Assembly: GCF_047124445.1 (NCBI RefSeq)
Contig: NZ_CP138921.1
Coordinates: 1,674,001 to 1,738,000 of the forward strand
Reading direction: 5' to 3'
DNA: 64,000 nucleotides
Source: Shimia sp047124445
GTDB lineage: Bacteria > Pseudomonadota > Alphaproteobacteria > Rhodobacterales > Rhodobacteraceae
Each line of letters begins with the position of its first letter. Position 1 is the first letter of the stretch. Both the position numbers and the translations under genes were made by a program. Shown one piece after another: positions 44,075 to 53,777 of this stretch. The notes under the pieces were generated by a model. It worked only from the letters and a program-made list of their open reading frames with translations. It made no database searches and was not told where the DNA came from.

Positions 44075-44863
44075 ATGCGTGGGATACTCGAGGGCGGACG
44101 CCGTCTGCGTCTTGGCCTGGCCGTGGCATTGACCATGGGCAGCGCCGGTGTGGCAGATCCAATCACCGGATTTTCAGAGCGGTTTGACCGTGCCCAGCCC
44201 AAGGGGTGGCAGGTGGCGCATTATGCCTTCTCGCACCCCGCGTTTGACACGGACTGGAGCCGGGACAATCTGCGCTTTGAACAGGGGCTACACTTCTCAC
44301 TGACGCCGCAAAAAGCCGCCAAAAACCGTTTTCTCGGCGCCTCCATACGCCGCCAGGCCCGCAGCCACTATGGCCGCTATGAAGCCCTGCTGCGCCCGGC
44401 CAAAGGCGCCGGTCTTGTCACCGGATTTTTCACCTACACCGGTCCGCACTACGGCACGCAACATGATGAAATCGACATCGAGTTTTTGGGTCAGGACACC
44501 ACAAAAATACAGGTCGCCTGGTTTGTGGGTGGCCGCCTGACCGCGCATAAAATCCCCTTGGGGTTTGATGCCGCGGACCGCCCCCGCCGCTATGCCTTTG
44601 AATGGCACCCGGACCGGCTGCGGTGGTATGTGGAGGATCATCTGATTTTTGAGGTCACAGACGAAGAAGCTCGGCTGCCCAAGGAACCCGGCTTTATTTT
44701 TGCCAATCTCTGGGCCGTGGACAAATCCGTGCAATCCTGGGCAGGCTTCGCAGCGGACGACACCACCGCTCAAGCCTTTGTTGGCGAAGTGACCTTTGCG
44801 CCGCTGGAAACGCTCACCGCCGAGGTTTCCCCCCCGGAACCAATCCTGCGACCTGTCCCCTAG
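44075..44863 (+). CDS. Glycoside hydrolase family 16 protein
   Basis: A 262-residue secreted enzyme with a signal peptide (about 1-27) and a GH16 beta-jelly-roll. The catalytic motif HDEIDIEFLGQD near residue 131 carries both glutamates, and GRYEALLRPAKGAGLVTGFFTYTG and YAFEWHPDRLRWYVED fit the family. GH16 enzymes cut beta-1,3 or mixed beta-1,3/1,4 glucans or galactans. In this locus it may trim the polymer made by the GT2, which hints at a glucan with beta-1,3 links. About 140 bases after the OmpA gene. Confidence 0.9.
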   Translation: MRGILEGGRRLRLGLAVALTMGSAGVADPITGFSERFDRAQPKGWQVAHYAFSHPAFDTDWSRDNLRFEQGLHFSLTPQKAAKNRFLGASIRRQARSHYGRYEALLRPAKGAGLVTGFFTYTGPHYGTQHDEIDIEFLGQDTTKIQVAWFVGGRLTAHKIPLGFDAADRPRRYAFEWHPDRLRWYVEDHLIFEVTDEEARLPKEPGFIFANLWAVDKSVQSWAGFAADDTTAQAFVGEVTFAPLETLTAEVSPPEPILRPVP

Positions 44864-44878
44864 AACGGGTCCGTCACC

Positions 44879-45004
44879 TCATCGGCTCCCAAGAAATCCA
44901 AGGCTGGTGGAAGCCGCAAAGCTCTTTTCTGCAGAACCGGTGGCCGCCATGGCAGAGACCGCCAGCACAGTCAGCGTCACAAACATCATTGCGCGTTTTT
45001 GCAT
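44879..45004 (-). CDS. Small secreted protein, 41 residues
   Basis: A short frame starting MQKRAMMFVTLTVLAVSAMA, an evident signal peptide with AMA-type cleavage sites around residue 20-25, leaving a mature peptide of about 16-20 residues (ending STSLGFLGSR). GAGG lies 8 bases before the ATG. Frame and ribosome site support a real gene; function unknown. It converges on the GH16 gene. Confidence 0.5.
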   Translation of the reverse strand: MQKRAMMFVTLTVLAVSAMAATGSAEKSFAASTSLGFLGSR

Positions 45005-45102
45005 CACAATTCCTCTACTGACACCACTCCCCCGAGTGCCTTCATCGTGGCTGGATTCGGTAAAGCCCGCGTGAAGAAATCCGCCTTTCCTCCCCACAAA
45101 AG

Positions 45103-45139
45103 CAAAGGCCGGCGTGCGATCCCTGCACCCCGGCCTTTG
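45103..45139. terminator. Terminator downstream of chemoreceptor gene
   Basis: CAAAGGCCGG and CCGGCCTTTG arms form a perfect 10-base stem with a 17-base loop, 26 bases past the chemoreceptor stop. A T-rich tail follows on both sides. Confidence 0.7.
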
Positions 45140-45164
45140 TCAATTTTGCGCTTGGAAAACCCCG

Positions 45165-46895
45165 TCAGGCAGACTGGCGGTAGTCCTCTTCATAAGAAGC
45201 AGAGGACGCCCCTCCAACCGAGGACGGACGGAAGCTTGCCACCAGTTCGGCCAGCTCTCGGGCCGCCTCTTGCAAGGCCCGGCCTTGCGCGCTGGAGCGA
45301 TCCACCAGGCTGGCGTTCTGTTGCGTCACGCGGTCCAGATCCATCACACCGGAGTTGATCTCGGTGATCGCGGTCGCCTGGTCGCGCGAGCTGTCGGCAA
45401 TCTGCACCGCCAACCGGCTCACTTCCTGGATCTTGGTGATGATACCTTCGATTGCCTTACCCGCCTGATCGACAAGGTCCACGCCCACTTCCACCTGATC
45501 CGAGGAGGTGTCGATCAACTCTTTAATCTCATGTGCACTTGTCGCCGACCGCAGCGCCAGAGAACGCACTTCGGACGCCACAACAGCAAAGCCGCGACCG
45601 CTATCGCCAGCCCGTGCCGCCTCAACCCCGGCGTTCAACGCCAACAGGTTGGTCTGGAAGGAGATATCTTCGATCACGCGGTTGATTTCACTGATCTTAC
45701 CGGCGCTGTCCTTGATGTCCTGCATCGCGTCCACGGCCGATTTCACAATCTCGCCACCGCGCAACGCCTCTTCTTTGGTGGCGTCCACGGTGTTTTCGAC
45801 CGACTTGGTTTGGTCGGACGCGGTCTGCACCCCGTCGGTGATCGAACCAATTGCTGCCGCGGTCTCTTCCAGTGTTGCCGCCTGAGCCTCGGTGCGTTTG
45901 GCAAGGTTTTGCGTGCCTTCCGCCATTTCGCCAGTCTCATCTTCGATCTGCGAAATGGTGCCCAATACGCGGCCAATCACATCGTCCAACGCCTCAGCGG
46001 TCTTGTTGAAGTCCGCTCGCAGCATCTCATAGTCGCTGCTGAACTCAGCCGTAATCCGGTGGCTCAGCTGCCCCTGCGCCAGATGGTTCAACCCGTCGGC
46101 CAGCTCATTCACAACCTCGGATTGCTCCCGCGCAGACTCTTTGGCCTGATCTTCCATTGCCTTGTTGGCTTTGATCGTCTCCACAAATTCGCGCACGGCC
46201 CGCGCCAAGCGGCCCAGCTCGTCCTTACGATCGGTCGACGGCACCTCGCTTGCGGTATCCCCTTCGCGCAACGCCGTAATCCGCGCCACAATCCGCGCCA
46301 ATGGACGGGTCACACCCGCAGCGGAGAAATACACAATCGCCGACATCACCAGACAGATCACCGCAACCGCAATCAACGACTGCATATACAGCTCATTCAC
46401 CACCGCTGCGATCACGCCGTCGTAAAAGCCCATGACCATCTCGGCCACAACCGTGCCATCGGTGTGGTGGATCGGGAATTTCACATAGGCCACGTGGTTG
46501 GCTTCAAACCGCGCTTCCGCTTCTTCCATCGCCAGGATTTCGGCCACGCCGTCTTCCCAGCCGGTTTGATCCGCGCCTTCCACGGCCACTTTGGCAAACA
46601 GCTCGCCGTCCACGAAGACTTTGGCAAACAATGCGTTTTCCATTTGGGTCACACCAGCAATCGCGCCCGCGGCGCCATCGGTGTTAAAGTCCCATACAGC
46701 CGCAGCCACCGGCGGTGCCACAAAGGTCTGCGACAGCGCCAATTCGCTCTCAAACGCCTTTATCAACGTGTTGCTCTGTTTGGTCACCCAAAACACGGTG
46801 GTCGCAATGAAGGACACCAAAATACAGGCCACGATCGGCAGCAACAGCCGCCCCATGATCGACAGCCCAAAGGACCGCTTCTTCTCACCAGTCAT
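45165..46895 (-). CDS. Methyl-accepting chemotaxis protein
   Basis: A 576-residue receptor. Helix 1 at about 14-36, periplasmic sensor domain (about 37-180), helix 2 at about 182-204, HAMP (about 205-260, extended by a second HAMP-like segment to about 320), and the coiled-coil signalling domain with the tip EINRVIEDISFQTNLLALNAGVEAARAGDSGRGFAVVASEVR (split: ISFQTNLLALNAGVEAARAG, FAVVASEVRSLALRS) near 430-480. No C-terminal CheR-binding pentapeptide. ATG 46895 follows GGAG; the frame extends to 46922. Ligand unknown. Confidence 0.93.
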   Translation of the reverse strand: MTGEKKRSFGLSIMGRLLLPIVACILVSFIATTVFWVTKQSNTLIKAFESELALSQTFVAPPVAAAVWDFNTDGAAGAIAGVTQMENALFAKVFVDGELFAKVAVEGADQTGWEDGVAEILAMEEAEARFEANHVAYVKFPIHHTDGTVVAEMVMGFYDGVIAAVVNELYMQSLIAVAVICLVMSAIVYFSAAGVTRPLARIVARITALREGDTASEVPSTDRKDELGRLARAVREFVETIKANKAMEDQAKESAREQSEVVNELADGLNHLAQGQLSHRITAEFSSDYEMLRADFNKTAEALDDVIGRVLGTISQIEDETGEMAEGTQNLAKRTEAQAATLEETAAAIGSITDGVQTASDQTKSVENTVDATKEEALRGGEIVKSAVDAMQDIKDSAGKISEINRVIEDISFQTNLLALNAGVEAARAGDSGRGFAVVASEVRSLALRSATSAHEIKELIDTSSDQVEVGVDLVDQAGKAIEGIITKIQEVSRLAVQIADSSRDQATAITEINSGVMDLDRVTQQNASLVDRSSAQGRALQEAARELAELVASFRPSSVGGASSASYEEDYRQSA

Positions 46896-47212
46896 TATTC
46901 GCTCCGGCCAGACCGTTGCCACATCCTGTGGTGGGGCCTGATTAGGCGCCAGCTTTTTGGCGCAGTTTCAATCTGTTACGCGCTTCCACCCCGACAACTG
47001 CGCAGACCGGAAGCCTCATCTTCCCAAGCCGACGCAGCGCCGGATGAGAAACCGTTACCTCTGTGTGTGTCTCTGTGCTTTGACGGGGAAACCGCAAATT
47101 CGGCTGCCCAAAAGACGCAGAGACGCCTTTAGTTCCTCGGTCAAACTAGACCTGCTGAGTTAATAGAGACTTACGGGGTGCGACAGTATTTCACACATAA
47201 AGGAGAAACACT
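46896..47212. other. Intergenic region between chemoreceptor start and nadD end
   Basis: About 315 bases with no supported gene. A short imperfect hairpin (GGCGCCAGC / TTTTTGGCGC, about 46946-46965) lies near the chemoreceptor start and may be part of its promoter or leader. Nothing else stands out. Confidence 0.5.
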
Positions 47213-47818
47213 TTAACCCTTTGGCCAAGCGCCATTTTTTCGCAACTGCGTGGAGCTGATGTCTTGCATAGGCACGTTAACAAAGGCCCAGACAGGGGCA
47301 TCCAGACGACTCAGCGCGCGGCTGTGACGCGGATGTAATTGCGCGTGCCGAAACACCTGCGCCGCCTTGGCCGTGCGCGCCTCGATCCGATCGCCTGGCC
47401 GCGCCAACACGCCCACCGGCACCCGGGCCATGATGTCCTGCCAATCTTTCCAACGGTGAAACTGCGCCAGGTTATCCGCGCCCATCAGCCAAACAAACCG
47501 TGCTTGCGGACATGTGTCCTGCAACACGGCGAGCGTTTCCGCCGTGTACCGCGTACCGACTTGGCTCTCAAAGTCACAGATCTGCACACGCGGATGGTCC
47601 ATAATCTCCCGCGCCGCGGCCATGCGCCGCGCCAGCTTGGCCGGTCCACGATCTTTGAGCGGATTGCCCGGGCTCACCAGCCACCAGATCTGATCCAGAT
47701 CGAAGCGCTTCAGCGCCTCTTTGGTGATATGCACATGCCCCGCGTGCGGCGGATCAAACGATCCCCCCAGCAACCCAATCCGCTGGCCGCGCGCAACATA
47801 TGGCAATCCGTAAGGCAC
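47213..47818 (-). CDS. nadD: Nicotinate-nucleotide adenylyltransferase
   Basis: NadD joins nicotinate mononucleotide to AMP from ATP, the second last step of NAD synthesis. The 201-residue protein has the nucleotidyltransferase motif GLLGGSFDPPHAGHVHI near residue 15 with the conserved HxGH, the WWLVSPGNPLK region near 45, and the C-terminal SSTQLRK motif (ISSTxxR). The start is GTG at 47818; no closer ATG gives the full N-terminal strand. Usually linked to rsfS, which is not seen here. Confidence 0.93.
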   Translation of the reverse strand: MPYGLPYVARGQRIGLLGGSFDPPHAGHVHITKEALKRFDLDQIWWLVSPGNPLKDRGPAKLARRMAAAREIMDHPRVQICDFESQVGTRYTAETLAVLQDTCPQARFVWLMGADNLAQFHRWKDWQDIMARVPVGVLARPGDRIEARTAKAAQVFRHAQLHPRHSRALSRLDAPVWAFVNVPMQDISSTQLRKNGAWPKG

Positions 47819-48040
47819 GGGGTTTAGTGGGCTTTTGTGATGGGAAGGTCAACCTCCGACCAAATGCTCAGCAAAGCTGCGCAGTCCCGGCAATATGAGG
47901 GCCACTTCATCACTTGTGGACTAAGCAAGATCGACAGCTATGGAACGTGTTAAGTTGCGTGCGACTTCAGGGCTTTCTTGAACCAAATTTTTGCCTAGAA
48001 TCGCGGTGACCAGTATTGGGACCCGAATGCCATCGAAAGT

Positions 48041-48286
48041 GTGAGAAACGAAATGTCTGACCTTAGAGACGATCGAAAGAAAAAGCAGAGGATAGGCGCC
48101 CTAATGATCATCTTTTTGTGCGCGCTCTGCCTGGCCGGTTTCTATGCGGCATACATTTGGGAAGGTCGGCATGAGACGCACCTTTACAGTGAATCGACGA
48201 TGACAACAGCTTTCTGGGTAAGTTTGTTTTCGGCAATTCTTCTCATATCCAAAATCCTTCCTGCAATGTTTTCAAGGGAAGACTAG
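48041..48286 (+). CDS. Small membrane protein, unknown
   Basis: An 81-residue protein with a basic N-terminal segment (RDDRKKKQR) and two hydrophobic helices (about 18-40 and 56-76). The start may be at residue 5 (ATG 48053). No family recognised. First of four short membrane-protein frames in a row on the plus strand. Confidence 0.5.
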   Translation: MRNEMSDLRDDRKKKQRIGALMIIFLCALCLAGFYAAYIWEGRHETHLYSESTMTTAFWVSLFSAILLISKILPAMFSRED

Positions 48287-48308
48287 CCGGAGGAGCTTTG
48301 CACGGGAA

Positions 48309-48482
48309 ATGAACTACCTATCTCGCATTGCAGTTTTTGCAGTCTTTGTGCTGGTTGGCTATTTCGACGATGGGCGCCTTAGCGTTTTCGACATTTTTGG
48401 CTTGACCGTGATCGGGCTGTGCTTGGCGTTCTATGACCAAATTCGGAAGTCCCTTGAACCGTTCATTGGGCCACCATCATAG
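48309..48482 (+). CDS. Very small membrane protein, 57 residues
   Basis: An ATG at 48309 opens a 57-codon frame ending TAG at 48482. It encodes two hydrophobic segments (AVFAVFVLVGYF and VFDIFGLTVIGLCLAFY) and a charged tail. GGAGGAG lies about 12 bases before the start, and the gene begins 22 bases after the preceding small gene, suggesting co-transcription. No family recognised. Confidence 0.45.
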   Translation: MNYLSRIAVFAVFVLVGYFDDGRLSVFDIFGLTVIGLCLAFYDQIRKSLEPFIGPPS

Positions 48483-48630
48483 GAGATCCCACGCCACACT
48501 GGACCCGGGACCTCTGCACCAATTGCATTGTGCAAGCTCCTACGTAAGCATCCCTAAATAGACTGCACGAATTTGAACGGAACTTTCTCTTTAGCCTCAA
48601 CATGCCTTTAAAAACGAATAAGAAGCTTCA

Positions 48631-48912
48631 ATGACCACCGAAACCAAGACAGCGCTTTTTTCCAAAGCCAAAATCTTTGAATACCTAAAGCAACGACTGA
48701 GCCAAACAGGCGGCAAACGAAAAGCGGTAGTTCTTTTTGTGATCTATGTGGGAGGAATTTGCGCCCTGCTTTTTGCAACCGAAGACACCATGCGAGACAC
48801 TTATGGGCGCTCCCTAGGCCATGTGAAGACCATTATCTTCCTCTGCCTTGCGGGGCTCTTTGCCTACGGAGTTCAAGATTGTTTGCGTTTTCATAGCTAC
48901 AGCGGCAAGTGA
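48631..48912 (+). CDS. Small membrane protein, unknown
   Basis: A 93-residue protein with two hydrophobic helices (about 32-50 and 66-84) separated by a short polar loop, and a basic N-terminal half. The sequence AAGAAGC lies before the ATG. No recognised family. Confidence 0.5.
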   Translation: MTTETKTALFSKAKIFEYLKQRLSQTGGKRKAVVLFVIYVGGICALLFATEDTMRDTYGRSLGHVKTIIFLCLAGLFAYGVQDCLRFHSYSGK

Positions 48913-48972
48913 CGGCGGCGTAACCCAACACCCAACACATCGCAAACTCCTCCTCCGTGATCGCGCGGATCA

Positions 48973-49233
48973 TTGCCCTTTTGCCCGCGCGCGGCTAGTC
49001 TTTCGGGTGTTGAAAAGCACAGCCCAACGTCCCAACACTTCAGGCAAACAGATTTGAAACCATCAAAAAATTTCTGGAGAAATTTCTTTCTTGTGGCAGC
49101 CGTTGTCGCGCAGTCCTCCAACTTTGTATTATTACAGTTCGGCATTAACACAGGCATGACATGGGAACCCATCGCACTAGGTGCGTCTCTGCTGTTTGTG
49201 GTCGTTGTTTTGGATCACATCAAAAGCAAGTGA
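48973..49233 (+). CDS. Possible small membrane protein
   Basis: The frame encodes up to 86 residues with two hydrophobic segments near the C-terminal half (FFLVAAVVAQSSNFVLLQF and IALGASLLFVVVVLDH). The first 28 residues look non-coding, so the true start may be a TTG near 49053. Coding status uncertain; the similarity to its neighbours is the two-helix plan only. Confidence 0.3.
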   Translation: MPFCPRAASLSGVEKHSPTSQHFRQTDLKPSKNFWRNFFLVAAVVAQSSNFVLLQFGINTGMTWEPIALGASLLFVVVVLDHIKSK

Positions 49234-49364
49234 CACACACGGCTTCAACGCGTACGGGTGATTTGAAGCAAGCTGACATCCGAAACACCAACCTCCATTG
49301 CCCCCGCCCCCGCCCTCCGCTATCACACCTCCCAACGTGAATTCTGGCGAACGGAGTCGTCCCA

Positions 49365-51020
<1,656 letters not shown>

Positions 51021-51127
51021 GTGTTTGACCCCGTAAAACACTTACAGCGCGTGGCAGGGTTTTGGCGCAGCTAGAACCCGTACGCGCCCCGGTGAGACGG
51101 CACCCAAACGCTGAGTAACCAAACAAA

Positions 51128-51162
51128 AACACCCGCGCTCCGGCCCGGGTGTTCTTTTTTTT
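51128..51162 (+). terminator. Rho-independent terminator of ettA
   Basis: AACACCCG and CGGGTGTT arms with a 10-base loop, followed by eight T residues. Confidence 0.9.
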
Positions 51163-51190
51163 CTACAACATCAAAAACTGCCACCCCATA

Positions 51191-51266
51191 GCCCGCAGAG
51201 CGGGCTTACGCGTCCGACCCGCCCCCACGGGCGGGCGCGTTCGCACCCACCCTCGGATCGGACGCG
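51191..51266. repeat. Structured element with three nested or adjacent inverted repeats
   Basis: GCCCG-CAGAG-CGGGC (51191-51205) is followed by an outer 9-base stem CGCGTCCGA / TCGGACGCG (51209-51217 and 51258-51266) that encloses a perfect CCCGCCC-CCAC-GGGCGGG hairpin (51218-51235). The architecture looks like a folded RNA or a mobile palindromic repeat. No promoter identified. Confidence 0.5.
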
Positions 51267-51802
51267 CAGGATTTCACCCCTGCAGAAATCGCAATATCTT
51301 GTGCGCCCGCAATCATGGAGCGCAAATTATGCATGCGGCAAGTTGACGCACTACTCGAATCGCGGTAGAAGTAGTGCAAGTTCTCGATCCACTTTCCAGC
51401 AGCGCGCCGACCAGCGGGCGTAAAACGCTGAGAACACCCGTTGGAAGTTGACTTGGGAGCCAGCGCTTAGCGGCGTTATGTCGAAACTCTAGCGAGGACT
51501 AGGCTAAGGCGCTCCTCCAACGTGACGTTGTGGGCCACCCGCCGACCGGAAACTTCAAGTGATCATAGAGGTTGCCAAGCCGCCAACTTAGGGGCGGGAT
51601 ACAAATTCTGAGCGTAGATCAACGCTCATCATGATGAGCATCGCTGGAGGGTTACTTCATGCGGTTTTCATTCAAGTTGGAAGGGCGAGTATCATATGCC
51701 GATGTGATCGGTACTGTGGCACTCTTGCTGACAATCATGGGATTTTTCTTGTGATGTTGGGCGGCGGCAACGCCGCCCTTCCTTCATTCCGGCGCTGCTT
51801 AC

Positions 51803-51879
51803 CCGTAGGGTGCGCATTCACTGCGCACCACTTCCGCCTCCACACGCCACAACGGTGCGCAAAATTGCGCACCCTACGG
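51803..51879. repeat. REP-type palindrome pair (BIME-like)
   Basis: CCGTAGGGTGCGCA (51803-51816) and its exact complement (51866-51879) bracket two hairpins: GGTGCGCA-TTCAC-TGCGCACC (51809-51829) and GGTGCGCAA-AA-TTGCGCACC (51854-51873). The right copy contains the stop codon of the RAYT gene. This is the usual arrangement of REP sequences beside their transposase. Confidence 0.75.
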
Positions 51880-52353
51880 CCATCGCCCGGCCGCAATGTC
51901 GCGATGCACCGACGAATACGGCCAATCTTCCGCGGTGTTAACAAACCCATGTTTCACCGGGTTCAAATGGCAATACCGTATTGCTGCGACATAGCTGTCC
52001 GCATCCCGAATATGATGCTCCCAAAACCGCCGCTGCCACACGGCACGCTCCCGTCGTGCCACATGGCTCGCCCGCCGAACGCCCTTCGGGACGGACCGTG
52101 AAAACCGAGCCTTGATCACCTGCCAACGTCGCGCATAGTCGCTATCGCCCGGCGGCAATGTCCAAACGGCGTGCATATGGTCGGGCATCACCACCCAGGC
52201 ATCGATGTAAAAACGTCGCTCGGCGCGTGTTTTGAACACAGCCTCTCGTAACGCATGAATACGCTGCACCAACAAATCACCACCACGCTCAGCCAGATTG
52301 ACGGTGAAAAACACCGTCGCGCCGGGCACTTTGGGACGAATGTATCGGGACAT
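51874..52353 (-). CDS. REP-associated tyrosine transposase (RAYT)
   Basis: A protein of about 160 residues of the IS200-like Y1 transposase superfamily: VFFTVNLAERGGDLL near residue 14, the HUH-type metal motif WVVMPDHMHAVWTLP near 50, KGVRRASHVARRERAVWQRRFWEHHIRD (split around the conserved WQRRFWEH) and the catalytic tyrosine in IRYCHLNPVKHGFV near 125. RAYTs are single-copy domesticated transposases thought to move or maintain REP palindromes, which lie at its 3' end. Start at 52353 is chosen by homology; a longer frame reaches 52410. Confidence 0.85.
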   Translation of the reverse strand: MSRYIRPKVPGATVFFTVNLAERGGDLLVQRIHALREAVFKTRAERRFYIDAWVVMPDHMHAVWTLPPGDSDYARRWQVIKARFSRSVPKGVRRASHVARRERAVWQRRFWEHHIRDADSYVAAIRYCHLNPVKHGFVNTAEDWPYSSVHRDIAAGRWP

Positions 52354-52506
52354 ACCTCCACTCTGTTCTGGCATGGTTAACAATTCGCTAACTGGCAAAC
52401 CGACCAACACTAAACATCACCCCCCCGCCATCCCCCTGTAACACCTCTTAAAACCACCACACCGCGCCCCCATCCTCGGCAAACCACCACTCACGAGGAT
52501 CACCCC

Positions 52507-52893
52507 ATGCGCCACCTGCTCCCTGCCCTCATCGCCGCGCTCTTCATGGGTGCGCTCATCGCGTTAGACATCGCCCGGCCCCTCGGCGCCCACCCGTGGT
52601 GGAGCCAGAAAACCCTCATGATCGGCGCGCTTTTCGGCCTGATCCTCGCCCCCCTCGCGGGCCTCAAACTGCGCCCGCTCCCGCTGACCATCACCTTTGC
52701 CATCATCACCGCGCTGGCCTTCGCCATCGCCAAATACGGCCAAACCCAATTCGCCGCCTCTTATGCCGAAGATCAATTTGCCGGAAAGCTCTGGTATGTC
52801 GGCTGGATCGCCACAGGGGCCACCCTCACCGCGACCCTCACCGCCGCCTTCACTGCCCTCGCCAAAACCCGACGCCCCAACAAACCCGGATAA
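52507..52893 (+). CDS. Small polytopic membrane protein, unknown
   Basis: A 128-residue protein with four hydrophobic segments (about 5-22, 37-53, 60-77, 97-117). GAGG lies 9 bases before the ATG. No family recognised with confidence. The next small gene follows 97 bases later. Confidence 0.6.
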   Translation: MRHLLPALIAALFMGALIALDIARPLGAHPWWSQKTLMIGALFGLILAPLAGLKLRPLPLTITFAIITALAFAIAKYGQTQFAASYAEDQFAGKLWYVGWIATGATLTATLTAAFTALAKTRRPNKPG

Positions 52894-52989
52894 GTTTTAG
52901 CCACCGCCCACAGCAAAGCCCCAACCGTGCCACATTTGCGCCCCATTTCACCCTAGTAATGGTTAACGACACTAACCGGAGACGCAGAC

Positions 52990-53205
52990 ATGGCCCTCAT
53001 CCTCATCTTTGCTGGCAGCATCGCAGGCATCCTGCTTGGTGGCGTTCAGATGATGTTTCAGGACGCCTCGGTCTGGACCGCCCTCACAACCTATCTGAGT
53101 TTCTCCCTCGGCTTCCCGCTCAGCGCTGGCCTCATTGGCCTCACGCTCACCGCTCTGCGCGGCCGCTTTGCCGAACAAGACGAGTTTGGCCTCTACAAAG
53201 CCTAA
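52990..53205 (+). CDS. Small membrane protein, unknown
   Basis: A 71-residue protein with two hydrophobic helices (about 2-20 and 35-56) and a short charged tail. GGAG lies 8 bases before the ATG. Tandem hairpins 31 bases after the stop fit a transcript end. Confidence 0.55.
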   Translation: MALILIFAGSIAGILLGGVQMMFQDASVWTALTTYLSFSLGFPLSAGLIGLTLTALRGRFAEQDEFGLYKA

Positions 53206-53235
53206 CGCTTTCTCTTTCTCAAAATACCTCGGGGA

Positions 53236-53266
53236 GTCACAGCCTGCTGTGACGGGGCAGCGCCCC
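53236..53266. terminator. Tandem hairpins between convergent genes
   Basis: GTCACAG-CCTG-CTGTGAC (53236-53253) followed at once by GGGG-CAGCG-CCCC (53254-53266), lying between the small membrane gene and the BrnA-like gene stop. No strong T-run. Confidence 0.5.
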
Positions 53267-53631
53267 TAGTCGCGCAACCGTGCCGCCAAATGCGCGTCCA
53301 GTTGCACCTCTTCTGCAATCTTCATCTGCGCCCAGGTCGCCAGCAACCGATTGATGCGTGCCTGATAGCCCTGCCCCATGGCACGGTAAAACTTCGCCAC
53401 CGAACGATCCAGATACAGCGTCACCTTCTCCTTCGGCTCCGCCACATCCAGATCCTGCTCCAGCGTGTGCCACGCCTCCGGCACCGCCTCCCGCAAGGCT
53501 TCCGTCACCCAGGTCTCAGACGTCAACACCAGCAGGTTGCGCCCCAGCGCCTCCCGCGCCATGCGCTGCGCCTTCGTGCCTTTGCCGGCCCGCTGAAACA
53601 ACGGTAACTCTTCGCTCTGATCCTCAGACAT
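53266..53631 (-). CDS. BrnA-like antitoxin family protein, orphan
   Basis: A 121-residue protein. The C-terminal half (KEKVTLYLDRSVAKFYRAMGQGYQARINRLL, split at KFYRAMG) carries the ribbon-helix-helix pattern of BrnA antitoxins, including the GxGYQxRIN motif. The N-terminal half is a longer charged and helical extension. BrnA normally follows a BrnT toxin; none lies upstream or downstream. It may be a stand-alone DNA-binding regulator. Confidence 0.65.
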   Translation of the reverse strand: MSEDQSEELPLFQRAGKGTKAQRMAREALGRNLLVLTSETWVTEALREAVPEAWHTLEQDLDVAEPKEKVTLYLDRSVAKFYRAMGQGYQARINRLLATWAQMKIAEEVQLDAHLAARLRD

Positions 53632-53717
53632 CCTGCGCCTCCTCAGAGCACACCCTGCCCATCAGAGGTTAAAGCCGCAAAACCCCAGCGCCCGCCGCCG
53701 TTGCGCTGTGCCCAAAT

Positions 53718-53763
53718 ACGCACCTCCGCAAAACAGCCGCGATACAGACGCAATACCGACGTG
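53718..53763. repeat. Dispersed 46-base repeat, copy 2
   Basis: Matches copy 1 at 27038-27083 in about 40 of 46 positions. It begins 14 bases past the thioesterase stop (minus strand), so both copies lie just 3' of a minus-strand gene. Confidence 0.65.
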
Positions 53764-53777
53764 CCAATCCGCCCCAA

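Larger units (their letters stand above)
51021..51873. other. Long intergenic region between ettA and RAYT gene
   Basis: About 850 bases without a convincing gene. It holds the ettA terminator (51128-51162), a structured element (51191-51266), and at its right end the REP hairpins (51803-51879) linked to the RAYT gene. The part from about 51300 to 51780 shows no clear coding sequence or repeat. Confidence 0.6.

Noticed and set aside
45114..47132. 672-codon plus-strand frame
   Set aside because: Antisense to the chemoreceptor gene; composition is His/Arg/Leu-rich and no family is visible.
51149..51346. 65-codon frame after ettA
   Set aside because: It overlaps the terminator and the structured element, and has no ribosome site; treated as non-coding.
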